Positions 20,656-30,890 of a stretch of DNA of 64,000 nucleotides are shown here, in pieces (positions within the stretch are counted from its first letter, which is position 1; the number at the start of each line of letters is the position of its first letter). The position numbers were made by a program, and so were the translations under genes. The notes beneath the pieces are model-generated. The model did no database searches. It was not told the DNA's origin and was given only the letters and a program-made list of their open reading frames with translations. Source of the DNA: Areca catechu. Taxonomy: Eukaryota > Streptophyta > Magnoliopsida > Arecales > Arecaceae. The stretch is taken from contig CM038045.1 of NCBI GenBank assembly GCA_021397845.1, positions 122,370,496 through 122,434,495 of the forward strand, in the 5' to 3' direction.

Positions 20656-21718
20656 CTGACTTGATCCTAGCTGAGATTAGGTGCACTAGTTCTAGGGTGT
20701 TCTGGTCTTCGATAAATTGGTCCCCTATGAAATCTCTCAGCATCTCGTGCCAGCTGATAGGCTAACTCTAAATCCTGAACTTCTCTCATAAACAACTCTT
20801 TCTGAATCTCTTCTCTTAATTCGGCCCTAAACTAGACAAAGTAATTGACTCGGACTCATCTATATTGTATCTCATCACAAATTCATCAAACTTTGTAATG
20901 TATTCAGCTACACTCTTGGTTCCCTCTGTCAGTCTATGCTACTGGTTTAGAAGTCTCTAATGGTAGGACATGGGAAGGTATTTTTCTCTAAGCCTAAGTT
21001 TAATTGCTCTCCAGGTTACTATGAAAACATCACCTCTTTGTCTAATGAACCTCTCGACATTTCTCCAGTAAAGCCTGGCCTGAAGAATTAATCTAAGCTT
21101 CGCAAATTTGCATTTTCTCTTCTCAGTCATGTCATACCAATCAAAGTACTGATCTATCTCTCCCTCCCAGTCTATGTAAATCTTAGGATCCAAATTTCCA
21201 TCAAATGTTGGTGCTTCCAACCTAATATTCCTAGGAGTTCGATCATCAAGGTCCATTTGATCCTGATTGGGTCTCCTAGGGTGTGGCTTATAGGCTGGGT
21301 CATGGTGTGCTCTCTTAGGGTTCGGGTCATGGACTCGATCAGGATTGGGCCTCCTAGGATTTGGCTCAAAGAAATGGTCTTGATGAAGCCTTCTAGGATT
21401 CAGTTCAGGAAAAAGGTCTTGTTATAGAGCCCTTCTAGGGTTGATGGGTGTATCAAACTCAGGTTCAAGCTCTAACTCATTCTGGACTTCATGAGTTCCT
21501 CCATGGGTACAAGCTTCTAATCAATCAAGCCTAGCAGTGATGAGGGTTATCTGATCAGTCATACTTTGGTTGGTCTGGGCCAATTGATCAGTGAAGTTTT
21601 GGTTTAGTCGAGTCATTTGGTGATTTAAAGATTTCATCAAGTTCTCAAAGTTTTGTTCCATGGTTACACTTGATTGAGCTTGGGTTTGCTAGTAGGGTGC
21701 TCCTGAGCTAGTTGCCAT
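20656..21718 (-). pseudogene. Gag, copy 1
   Basis: The start is the ATG at 21716-21718 (MATSSGAPY, then a TAG). The N-terminal part has repeated Asn-Pro-Arg-Arg segments at about 21260-21440. The Retrotrans_gag core is open at 20957-21256 (FDGNLDPKIYIDWEGEID, FDWYDMTEKRKCKFAKLRL, YWRNVERFIRQRGD). Beyond 20957 a stop and shifts interrupt the SVAEYITKFDEF segment. It resembles gypsy/chromovirus capsid-nucleocapsid proteins; not translatable as one chain. Confidence 0.8.
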
Positions 21719-22650
21719 GCACACATGAACTCAAACTCAGACTAGGGTTTTGCTAGACCTAGAGTCCAAATCAAATGTTAGGTCAAGATGATAATCCTGG
21801 TTGTAGTAACTTGGCCCTGGCCAGATAAGTGTAAGGTTGGTGAAGGTTCCTCTTTGCCTACCTTAGACACTAATTTGAAATTGGCTAGGTAAGCGAACCA
21901 ACCCACCTTCCTTTGGGCTCTTGTCCCTGAACCACTTGCCTAGACACCAGATACACAAGCACATACAAACAGGTTGTCTAAGTTGGCTTGACACTTGATT
22001 CGACCCGACCTTGTGGGTGTCCCCAGCTCACTAGGAAAAATTAAATGTCTACTTAGTTTTAATTAAAGGTTGGGTTCGTTATGCAGGTTGGTGATTTTTT
22101 GGGCTAGGGATAGGTGATGAAATCCTGACCCCATGTCATATTGATGCCCTTAAATTGAGTTACCATGAAATGAATGCAAACAAGCATATGGACCCTAATT
22201 TCAGGTGCAGAAATTGGTGTGTTGCAGTTCTAAAGTGGTGCAGAAAAGTGCAATGTAATTATATCCAAAAATTCATAGAAAATCTCAGAACATTCCTAAC
22301 TTATGGATGACATACCATATGAAAGGAAATTAAAAAATAAAATCTATGTTAGGCGTGGTAGTTCCTAGAACACAGACATTGCATGCAGGATAGAACAGCA
22401 GAAATTCTAAAGATGCTAGTTTTGAAAGATGCAAAACTATTAATTAGGATTTAAAACTTACCAATTTATGTTCCCCTTCAAGGGTCAATCACAATGGCAC
22501 CCCTACATGCCTTAGGAGATCCTCGTGGAATGGGAAGAGAGGGTCTTGAAACCCTACTTTTCTCCTAAGACTGGATGGCCTGGTGAAGCACCCAAATCCA
22601 GGTATTGAAAATGATGCAAAGCCCTAACCTACCATGCTCTGATACCAATA
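21719..22650 (-). other. Leader of chromovirus copy 1 with primer-binding site
   Basis: Noncoding 5' leader between the LTR and gag. The primer-binding site reads GCTCTGATACCA at 22636-22647 on the plus strand (TGGTATCAGAGC in minus sense), three bases from LTR B. It matches 38653-39583 of copy 2 closely. No other structure seen. Confidence 0.8.
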
Positions 22651-23920
22651 TGATGTGGGATGAAATGGAATGATGCAATCTAAGAAGAGATAATAGCAAT
22701 TAAATGAGAAATGAATTAAAGCAAGGCTACTTTCCATGTAAAAGAAATGAAACTATCATGAAGGGATCTTGCATGTAAACTAAACCTGATGAGAACTTTC
22801 ACAATATTAAAGAGAAATGGATCTTCGTGATTAGGAAACCACATAGGATAGGGCCTAATTAATTTAACATTTTAGATCTAGAAAAAATACTAAAAGAGGG
22901 GTAACTAGGCATTAAAATCTCATGGGTTTGAAAAGTTACACTCAAGGACGAAGTCTTTGGATGATAAGGTAATTCCTTCGGATATCGGGATTTCTTGTCT
23001 CTGTTTCATGCCTTGGAAGATCACCTTCTTTGGAACTTGGACATCCCAGGGATCCTACACAAATCATATTTGAATATAGATGGAGATTGAAAGGTAGAAA
23101 CAATTGAAATGTTGATTGAGAAAAGTTGATGATTGGAGTAGAAGTAGCTTGGCCGGCTCCCTTGGAATGGCTCTTTTTGCTCCTTCGGACATTGGAAGGG
23201 ATTGCTTGGATGGGCTAGAAGGTTGGCTAATGGCTATTGGCATGGAAGAAGAACTCTCGTGAAGTAACTAAGGGTCTCTCACCCACTCCCTCTTGAAGGA
23301 CATTGGATAGCACCAAATGGAAGAAGAAACACTTTTTTTTTTCATTCAAGTTCATCATCCATTACAAGAGAGCTTGGAGTAGATTTTATAAGCCTCCAAG
23401 GACTTTTGAAATTTCAAATTACAAGGAGCTTTTCATGGGAGGTTCCTAGCTATAAGGATGGAATTCAAATTACATGGAGAATTTTATGAGATAGCTAGCT
23501 AAAATGGTGGAAGAATAAAATCCTTGGCCGCCCACTTTGAGTTTGACTTCTTCTTGGTGATATGGCATGTGATGAGGTGGCTTGCTGAGGTGTAATCCAC
23601 ATGGTTGGGGTGTTGACATGGCATCCCATATGGCTTGCTGAAGTGGCGTCCTCCTTGGCTTAAGTGGTTAAGTGCATTCCATCTTCAAGTGAGCTTGCTC
23701 AATTTCAAACCTCTCTTGGACCCAATTACTAAACTTAATAATTACAAGACCAATTTGATCCTAATTGGACTCAAAAGAAACCAAATTGAAATAAACCCAC
23801 TCTAATTACCTAACTCAAATTTAATTAAAGAAGTAAACTGACTCTATTTACAAGACATGAAAGAATTTAAGCCATACTGAATTAGACTGAAGCCTCTTTC
23901 GGACTTTGGTGCCCGCTCCA
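22651..23920 (-). mobile_element. Chromovirus LTR B (middle, shared LTR)
   Basis: TGATGTGGGATG to ...CGCTCCA, 1270 bp. It is at once the 5' LTR of copy 1 (primer-binding site on its left) and the 3' LTR of copy 2 (polypurine tract on its right, minus sense CCTCCCATCCCGAGAGAAC). No target duplication flanks it. Confidence 0.9.
23394..23400 (-). promoter_or_regulatory. LTR B TATA box
   Basis: TATAAAA in minus sense, at the place equivalent to 16327. Confidence 0.55.
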
Positions 23921-24723
23921 GTTCTCTCGGGATGGGAGGAACTCGACCCTGTCGAGTAAGGACTGATCTGACATTGGTACCTTTCTAGCAGGTCTGGGTC
24001 GATTTGTTGCAGATCCTCTCGGGTGATCCATGAATCCTCGGATTCAGGTCTTCCTCACCATCGAACCAGATAACATTGGTAGCCCTTATTTATGGTGGTA
24101 ATTACCTGGTCTTCCGAGATATTTTCAATCCTATCTCTCCGTTCTGGTTGAAGTGTTTATGGACACTCGATAGGGTTTCACTCTCAAAGGCTGGGTAAAG
24201 GTCCAAAAGGCTCGCTAGGAATTAATGCTGGCTCTTTGTGTTCTTTTAGATCAAAAATGTTAAACATGGAAATAATGCCATAATCTGGTGGTAATTCTAA
24301 CATGTATGCATTAGGTCCGACTCTCTTTAATACTTTGAAAGGTCCAGCTCCCCGGGCGTGCAGTTTTTTCATAGTTCCCAGTGAAAACCTTTCAGGTCTA
24401 AGTTTAACCATTATGGAGTCCCCTACATTGAATTCTTTCACTCGTTTATGTGAATTGGCCATATGCTTATAGACTTCATTGCTCAATTGAATTTTTTTAC
24501 TAATCTCCTTATGTAATTCTTTAATATGATGTGCATATGACTCGACGGACTCAGACATTCGTGCGCGTGTGGGTAATGGAATGAGGTCGATAGGTCTCCT
24601 AGATCTGTAACCATGGACAATCTCATAGGGACTTTTACCAGTAGACCTATTGACTGAGCTATTGTAAGCGAATTCAGCACGAGGTAAAAGCAAATCCTAG
24701 TTTTCCAGACTCTCTCCAACAAG
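23921..24723 (-). pseudogene. Integrase C-terminus and chromodomain, copy 2
   Basis: 24184-24693 is open for 169 residues and carries the integrase C-terminal region (EFAYNSSVNRSTGKSPYEIV, GDSIMVKLRPERF, KLHARGAGPFKVLKRVG, YMLELPPDYGI). It shows what is broken in copy 1. The chromodomain that follows, about 23921-24120, is readable in fragments but frameshifted around 24150-24180. A stop near 24694 and a shift near 24722 separate it from the core. Confidence 0.8.
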
Positions 24724-25509
24724 TCACCTCAATAAGTTTCCTAGACTTCTATTTACAACCTCGGTTTGTCCATCAATTTGAGGGTGGTAAGGAGTTAAGA
24801 ATTTCAGTTTTGTTCCTAGTAGGTGCCAAAGGGTTTTCCAAAAGTAACTCATGAAATGAACATCCCTATTAGAAACAATGGTCTTAGGTAACCCATGTAA
24901 TTTGACTACTTGATCGAGAAAAAGCTTGACTACTTTAGAGACATCAAAAGTTTGAGAACAGGGTATAAAATGGGTCATCTTTGAAAATCTGTCGACCACT
25001 ACAAGGATCGAATCATGCTTCCTAAGGGTCTTGGGCAATCCTAAAACAATGTCCATGATAAGATCCTGCCATGGACACTCAGGCACAGGTAAAGGATTAT
25101 ATAACCTGGTGTTTTGTCTTTGATGTTTAGCAACGGCGCATGTCCTACATCGGGCAAAAATATTGGCTACATGTCTCTTAAGGCCTGGCCAGTAAAATTT
25201 TTCTTCAACTATTAATATGGTTTTATTTTTTCCAAAGTGGCTAGCTAGACCCTCAGCATGGGTCTCCCAAACTAGAAAATCTCTCAAGGAAGTTTTTGGA
25301 ACACAGAGCTTATTTTCTTTAAATAGATAACCATCTAGAAGGGTATACTCACTATGGTCACTAGATGGTCCTTGACTCAAAGCCTGGTAAACCTCACTAA
25401 AGTCTGGACAGGTTTCATATTCATCCTTAAGTCTCTCAAATCCAATGACTTCAGTGCTGATCGAATTTAGGGGTAAGGCTCTACGACTCAAAGCATCGGC
25501 TACTTTATT
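24724..25509 (-). pseudogene. Integrase zinc-binding and catalytic core, copy 2
   Basis: 255 open residues. HHCC motif (GLASHFGKNKTI ... CRTCAVAKHQRQN), catalytic DDE: DIVLGLP, IVSNRDVHF (the Asp of the usual SDRD reads Asn-Arg-Asp) and DGQTEVVNRSL. The stop that cuts copy 1 after KHQRQN is absent. A stop at 25508-25510 separates it from the RNase H. Confidence 0.82.
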
Positions 25510-26661
25510 CTAAGTTTTGGCACGGTGCTTTAGGATAAAAGTGTAGGCTTGGATGTATTTTACCCATTTGGCATGCCTAAAATTTAGCTTTTTCTGGGAA
25601 TCAAGAAATCTAAGGGCTTCGTGATAAGAGAATAGAATAAATTCTTGCGGTATAAGATAGTGTCTCCAATACCTTAAAGCTTGCACTACCTCATGGAGCT
25701 CCTTATCATAGGTAGAATATTTAAGCTTAGCTTCATTTAACTTTTCACTAAAGAAAGCTATAGGGTGGCTTTCCTTGCTTAAAACTCCACCTATTCCAAC
25801 ACCAGAGGCAATGCAAGCGACCTCAAAAACCTTGAAAAAATTTGGCAGTCTTAAGATAGGTGCTTGTATCATTTTCTTCTTATTGTCCAGGAAGGCCCTA
25901 TCAGCAGCTTTGGTCCATTCAAAATGGCCTTTTCTAATGCAATCCGTGATTGGTGCAATTATGGTTCTAAACCTCCGAATGAATCTTCTATAAAAAGTAG
26001 ATAGGTCATGGAAACTTCGTACTTCATGAACACTTTTTGGCACGGGCCACTTTATAATTGACTTAATCTTTTCGGGGTCAACAGAAACTCTGTCAGGTGA
26101 GACAACAAAATCTAGGAAAACGACTCTATGGATGAGAAAGTCACATTTTTTAAGGTTTGCGAAATGACTGTTTTTCCTAAGAGCTAAACAGACTTGATTG
26201 AAATGATCCAAATGATCCTCCTGGGTCTTGCTATATATAAGAATGTCATCGAAGTAAACTACGACAAACTTTCCTATAAATAATCATAAGACTTGATTCA
26301 TAATCCGCATAAAGGTGCTAAGAGCATTGGACAGTCCGAAAGGTATTACTACCCATTCAAAAAGACCCTCCTTGGTCTTGAATGCAGTCTTCCACTCATC
26401 CCCTGGTCTAATCCTAACCTGATGATAGCCACTCTTAAGGTCAATCTTTGAAAATACTGTTGCTCCGGCCATCATATCTAACATGTCATCCAAACGGGGT
26501 ATGGAAAACCTATATTTAGTTGTGATCTTATTAATGGCATGACTGACAATGCATATCCTCCAAGTGCCATCTTTCTTAGGGGTTAGTAATGCGGGTACTA
26601 CACAAGGACTCAAGCTTTTTCTAATAAATCCTTTCCTAAGGAGATCCCCTACTTGTCTTTA
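25510..26661 (-). pseudogene. RT and RNase H, copy 2
   Basis: Two open pieces. 26284-26613 has the RT N-terminal half (PALLTPKKDGTWR, FSKIDLKSGYHQ, FGLSNALSTFM), ending at a stop near 26284 just before the YFDDI segment, which is legible at 26240-26260. 25510-26211 has the RT thumb/connection and RNase H (GVGIGGVLSKESHPIAFFSE). The TAA at 26659-26661 before the RT is identical to that of copy 1. Confidence 0.85.
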
Positions 26662-27610
26662 TAACTCTAAGTATTCGGTAGGGTTCATCCTATAATGTAG
26701 AAGGTTAGGTAGGGTTTCTCCTGGAAATCAATGGTGTGCTGGATGTCCCTAAGTGGTGGAAGGTGGTCAGGTAGGTCATCTGGAAACACATCCTTAAAGT
26801 TTTCTAACACTTTAATTACTTCCTGAGGGTGTTCTTTCTCGGAAGGCTCTTGAGTTTCCTTAGTGGCTAAGATCCAAACAGGCATACCCTCAGTGAATTC
26901 TTTCTCAATCACCTTATCAGTTATCAAATTGACTTCAGTTTTCTTTTCCTTTAAGTGGCTCGATCCTCTCTTGACAGTATCTTTAGGTGGTGTTGGGTTG
27001 ATCACAAACTTCTTTCCAAGGTGCATAAATGAGCAGGAGTTAGATCAGCCATATAGGGTCGCATCATGGTCAAATAACCAGGGTCGACCTAGGATGATAC
27101 TGCTCACTCCCATTGGTAGGACGTCATACCACACTTTCTCATGATAGGACTGTAATTGGATTTGTACTAAACACTTAAGCTTGATAGGAATTGAAGTGGG
27201 GTATATCCAAGAAACCTTATAGAGAGTTGGATGGGAAATTGTGGACAAGCCTAAAGTTTTGATAGCACTAGTGGATATGGCATTTACACAACTTCCACTA
27301 TCTATGATTATTTTATATACTTTATCCCCTAGACAAATGTTTGCAGGATGTTAGTCCTACGCCAATCTTCCTATGTCATAGTCTCGGTAAGGATGCATCT
27401 AACTACTCCCGAAAGTAAAGCTCTACATGATCCTCGTCACCTTCATACTCTTCAGCCAAATTATCCTCAACCTGATATACCTTTTCAACTTATCACCAAG
27501 GGGCTCTATGGGTTCAGACTCATTCTCTTCTAATTCTCCTATGTGCAAGGCTCTAGTTGGACAATTGCTAGCATAATGGCCTAACTTTTGACATTTGAAG
27601 CAAGGAGTAT
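26662..27610 (-). pseudogene. Pol linker, protease and gag zinc knuckle, copy 2
   Basis: 26685-27026 is the linker toward RT (KEHPQEVIKVLENFKDVFPD). 27045-27248 is the C-terminal half of the retropepsin region (SSIILGRPWLFDHDATLYG). The D-S-G motif lies near 27300 in another frame. The zinc knuckle at about 27561-27602 keeps all four ligands (CFKCQKLGHYASNC), unlike copy 1. Small indels near 27330 and 27410-27490 break the chain. Confidence 0.78.
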
Positions 27611-28457
27611 TAGGGTTTAGGGTTCTCTGAACTTATGGTGCTTTACCCCTATCATCTCTACGGGTCAAAGGGGTATTAGGGTTGGGTCTATTGGGTCGCA
27701 TCTGACTTGATCCTGGCTGATGATTAGGTGCACTAGTTCGAAGGGGTTCTGGTCTCCGATAAATTGGTCCCCTATGAAATCTCTCAGCATCTCGTGCTAC
27801 CTGATAGGCTAACTCTAAATCCTGATCTTCTCTCATAAACAACTCTTTCTGAATCTCTTCTCTTAATTCGGTCCTAAATCTAGACAAAGTAACTGACTCG
27901 GACTCATTTACATTGCATCTCATCACAAATTCATCAAACTTTGCAATGTATTCAGCTACACTCTTGGTTCCATGGGTCAATCTCTGCCACTAGTTTAGAA
28001 GTCTCTGATGGTAGGACATGGATTTCTCTCTAAGCCTAAGTTTCATTGCTCTCCAAGTTACTATGAAAACATCACCTCTTTGTCTAATGAACCTCTCGAC
28101 ATTTCTCCAGTAAAGCCTGGCCTGACAAATTAATTTAAGTTTCGCAAATTTGCATTTTCTCTTCTCAGTCATGTCATACCAATCGAAATACTGATCCATC
28201 TCTCCCTTCCAGTCTATGTAAACCTTAGGATCCAAATTTCCATCAAATGTTGGTGCTTCCAACCTAATATTCCTAAGGGTTCGATCATCATGGTCCATTT
28301 GATCCTGATTGGGTCTCCTAAGGTGTGGCTCATAGGCTGGGTCATGGTGTGCTCTCCTAGGGTTCGGGTCATGGACTTGATCAAGGTTGGGCCTCCTAGG
28401 ATTTGGCTCAAAGAAATGGTCTTGATGAAGCCTTCTAGGATTGGGTTCAGCAAAATG
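27611..28457 (-). pseudogene. Gag of copy 2, C-terminal part (3' of the copia insertion)
   Basis: 27633-27980 (SVAEYIAKFDEFVMRCN, the RFRTELREEIQKELF helix, DLELAYQVARDAERF) and 27990-28298 (FDGNLDPKVYIDWKGEMD, YWRNVERFIRQRGD) are open and adjacent, separated by a stop. 28214-28453 in another frame covers the Pro/Arg-repeat segment. The gene is cut at 28457/28458 by the copia insertion and continues at 38356. Better preserved than gag of copy 1. Confidence 0.82.
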
Positions 28458-28462
28458 GTCTT
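28458..28462. repeat. Target-site duplication GTCTT (left)
   Basis: Identical to 38351-38355, flanking the intact copia. The chromovirus gag sequence is continuous if one copy and the insert are ignored; copy 1 (about 21415) has the uninterrupted site. Confidence 0.95.
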
Positions 28463-29789
28463 TGAAAGGATTATGCCCTATAAGCCAATATTTGTATCTC
28501 CCAGACCATTGTAAATTGACAAGTTAATAAAGGCAATATTTTTTCATCATTCGCTGTGTCATTATATGATGAACCCCATAGGTTAGGGCTATGGTCCTAG
28601 GGCTATGATGAGATCATACCAGTGAGATCTAAGGCCTTAAAACCCTAATCTAGAATATTCCTAGTCATAGGAACCCTGAGTTGGGGATCAGGGTTTCCGG
28701 TAAGACTGGCACATCCTATGTATGCTGAAAAGGGTGACTGCTCTCACAGTCACTTGTGTAGGACACTAATACAAGGATGTGGGTGCTCATTAGCGAATGA
28801 GTTCACTGAATAGATCCAGTTTGAGAACATCTAATTGAGCCTTAGCTGCATGTCAATAGATGTTTCTCATAGTGGGAGTTGTACAAGTAGTCCTATGACC
28901 TGAGACTGCCATAATACCTTATGTACATGAACCCATGCTTTGGTTCAATCTCATTCATGACACTGGGTCATGCACAAGGTTGATGCTGGGTGTGGTGAAT
29001 TGTATATGAAGGAAATGAGTAGGTCAACAAGGAATTGATCACTCCTAGTAGGAGGAGATTGCATCCAGCCAAATTAGGTCAGATGATGATTCAGGAAATC
29101 TTTGATCAAAGTACAGATATTAGAAATGATTTCTAATATCGAATTAATTGAATCATTAGTGTATGACTGAGCTGGGAATGAGTATAAACTGGATTTGACA
29201 TGATTCCATATCCATAGTTATATTCGGGATGAAAGATGATTGAAGGATCGAATTGTACGGAAACTTTCCACTGAAGGGTAGTTTTGGAATTTCACCAGAA
29301 TTTCCATATCTTCCAGGTAGACATGACACGTTGCTAGACGTCAATCTTGTCTTGTGGGTTGATCAAATTAAATGGTTTAATTGGATCACTAATTAGGAGG
29401 AGTCCTAATTGACTGACTCGAGTTAGCTCGATTTGACCTAAATCGATTAGAATGAGTTATGATCAAATTAGGTCAACTTGCACTCGGACCCACTGCTGGC
29501 TAAGTATGGAACCCAATGGGTCACACACTTAGGACAGATAATCAAGGTTTTAATTTGGAATTAAATCTCGTTTGCAGATGAACACACTAGCATGTGTTGC
29601 AAACCATGGCTTCTACTTGAATCGGATTCGAGTTAGGGTTCCGATTTGGTCTTTTTTAGATCCAAATTCATTCCGGTTTGAATCTAATTGAAGATTCAAG
29701 ACATTGGGCTAATAGTAGGCTAGCAATTGGGCTAACCTAAGAGGCTAAACCCCTTTCCCATATCGCCTAAGCCCTTTCCCCTCTTTTCC

Positions 29790-29923
29790 CACGCGCGCGT
29801 GCAAGGAGAACAGTCCACGCGCGCGTGGACTCTCTCCAAGCGGCGTTTCTGCGTGAGAAAAGAAAGGAAGTCGGCATTTTTGGCTGAAGAGGCATGGAAG
29901 AGAGTCCACCTAGGCGTGGACTC
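29790..29923. promoter_or_regulatory. CG-rich palindrome cluster in U3
   Basis: CACGCGCGCGTG (29790-29801) and the perfect 18-bp palindrome GTCCACGCGCGCGTGGAC (29813-29830) are 11 bp apart. The near-palindrome GAGTCCACCTAGGCGTGGAC follows from 29903. All lie 230-360 bp upstream of the TATA box. Such CGCG cores resemble plant CGCG-box (CAMTA-type) sites; regulation is inference. The 3' LTR has the same at 37264-37304. Confidence 0.55.
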
Positions 29924-30151
29924 TTCAAAAAAAAATGGAATTACCGTGAAAAAGAAAAAAAAACACCAAAGGGGCGCGACTCTTCTTTCTGCGCGCGCCC
30001 TTTTGTGTTTTTCGCGATTCTTCCTTGCATCTTCCCATCCCAAAGGCCGTGAGATTAATCCCAAGGGCCGTGAGATAAAGGGAAAGGACGTGAGAAGGGA
30101 GAGAGGGACGTGAGAGGATGATTACAGATGAGAAGGCACCTCTCTGTCGCC

Positions 30152-30158
30152 TATTTAA
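30152..30158 (+). promoter_or_regulatory. 5' LTR TATA box
   Basis: TATTTAA in CGCCTATTTAAGGAG, the best TATA-like motif downstream of the U3 palindromes; the copy in the 3' LTR is at 37626-37632. Transcription would then start about 30 bp further on, giving an R-U5 of roughly 0.7 kb. Confidence 0.5.
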
Positions 30159-30374
30159 GGAGAAGACTTCACCGTAAAAATTATTCCAGATTTTCTACGG
30201 CGAAGCCTTGCTTCTTTTTCTTTCTCCCTCTCCAGAAGATTGTTTCCCCCTCCTCTCTTTCCTCTTTGATTCCTTTACAGAGCCTAGGCTCTATCGAATC
30301 TCAGAACAGAAGGAGAGTCAGAGAGAAACTCTCCGACGGTAAAGGAAGAAGGCGCCTCTCCTTTCTTTCTTACA

Positions 30375-30469
30375 TTAAGACAATCTTGTCTTAATTTTCT
30401 TCTCCCTCCAAGACAAGCCTTGTCCCATTTTAGGACAAGGGCTTATTCTTAAGACAAGAGTGTCTTAAG
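30375..30469. repeat. Three palindromes in R-U5 (TTAAGACAA family)
   Basis: TTAAGACAATCTTGTCTTAA (30375-30394, 9-bp arms), CCTTGTCC/GGACAAGG (30418-30440, 7-bp loop) and CTTAAGACA/TGTCTTAAG (30448-30469, 4-bp loop). All share the AAGACAAG word. The same words recur in the LTRs at 45168, 52637 and 60002 and in the old LTR near 3250-3300. They are downstream of the TATA box, so they would be part of the RNA. Confidence 0.75.
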
Positions 30470-30876
30470 GGGCCAAAGTTACTAGAAGACGAGGAGAAGG
30501 GTAAGAGAGAAGGTTTAGTCCCATTTTGGCTAGAGGAGTCCTAGCCAATAGCCCATATATCAAGTTCTTAGGGTAGAACTTGATTGGAAGGAACCCAATT
30601 AAGGAGTCAGTGTCTTGATCATCTGCCCGTGTGGATCACCATCGGAGGGCGGACAAGTGGACGCCTGGTGTGTTCAAGAGGCTACTCAATTTGGAGTTCA
30701 TTTCTGCATCAGACTGGTAATAGCGATCTGAGGTTAGTATTTAAACAATGTTTAAATTTGGACATGCATGTAGTCACAGTTTTAATTGCTAATAAGGAGA
30801 TTTTGGGATTAGGGTTCGGACCTGATTTCATAAATTTTTGAAATCCACGCTTCCGCACTGGTTCCGGAACCCAACA

Positions 30877-30890
30877 TTGGTATCAGAGCC
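30877..30890 (+). other. Primer-binding site of the intact copia
   Basis: TTGGTATCAGAGCC immediately after the LTR end CCAACA; complementary to the 3' end of initiator tRNA-Met. Confidence 0.92.

Larger units (their letters stand above)
28463..30876 (+). mobile_element. 5' LTR of the intact copia (2414 bp)
   Basis: TGAAAGGATTATGCCC to GGAACCCAACA. U3 holds CG-rich palindromes (29790-29830, 29902-29923) in otherwise AT-rich DNA. TATTTAA at 30152 is the likely TATA box, and R-U5 has three palindromes (30375-30469). Open frames near 29800-30840 on either strand repeat exactly in the 3' LTR and have no recognisable product. Confidence 0.95.

Noticed and set aside
29732..30841. Several open frames of 85-110 codons on both strands in the intact copia LTR, repeated at 37206-38315
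   Set aside because: They lie in U3-R-U5, overlap one another on opposite strands, and recur only because the LTR is duplicated. No known domain.
30877..30890. tRNA gene fragment
   Set aside because: TGGTATCAGAGC is the primer-binding site complement of initiator tRNA-Met, found next to every copia and chromovirus 5' LTR here.
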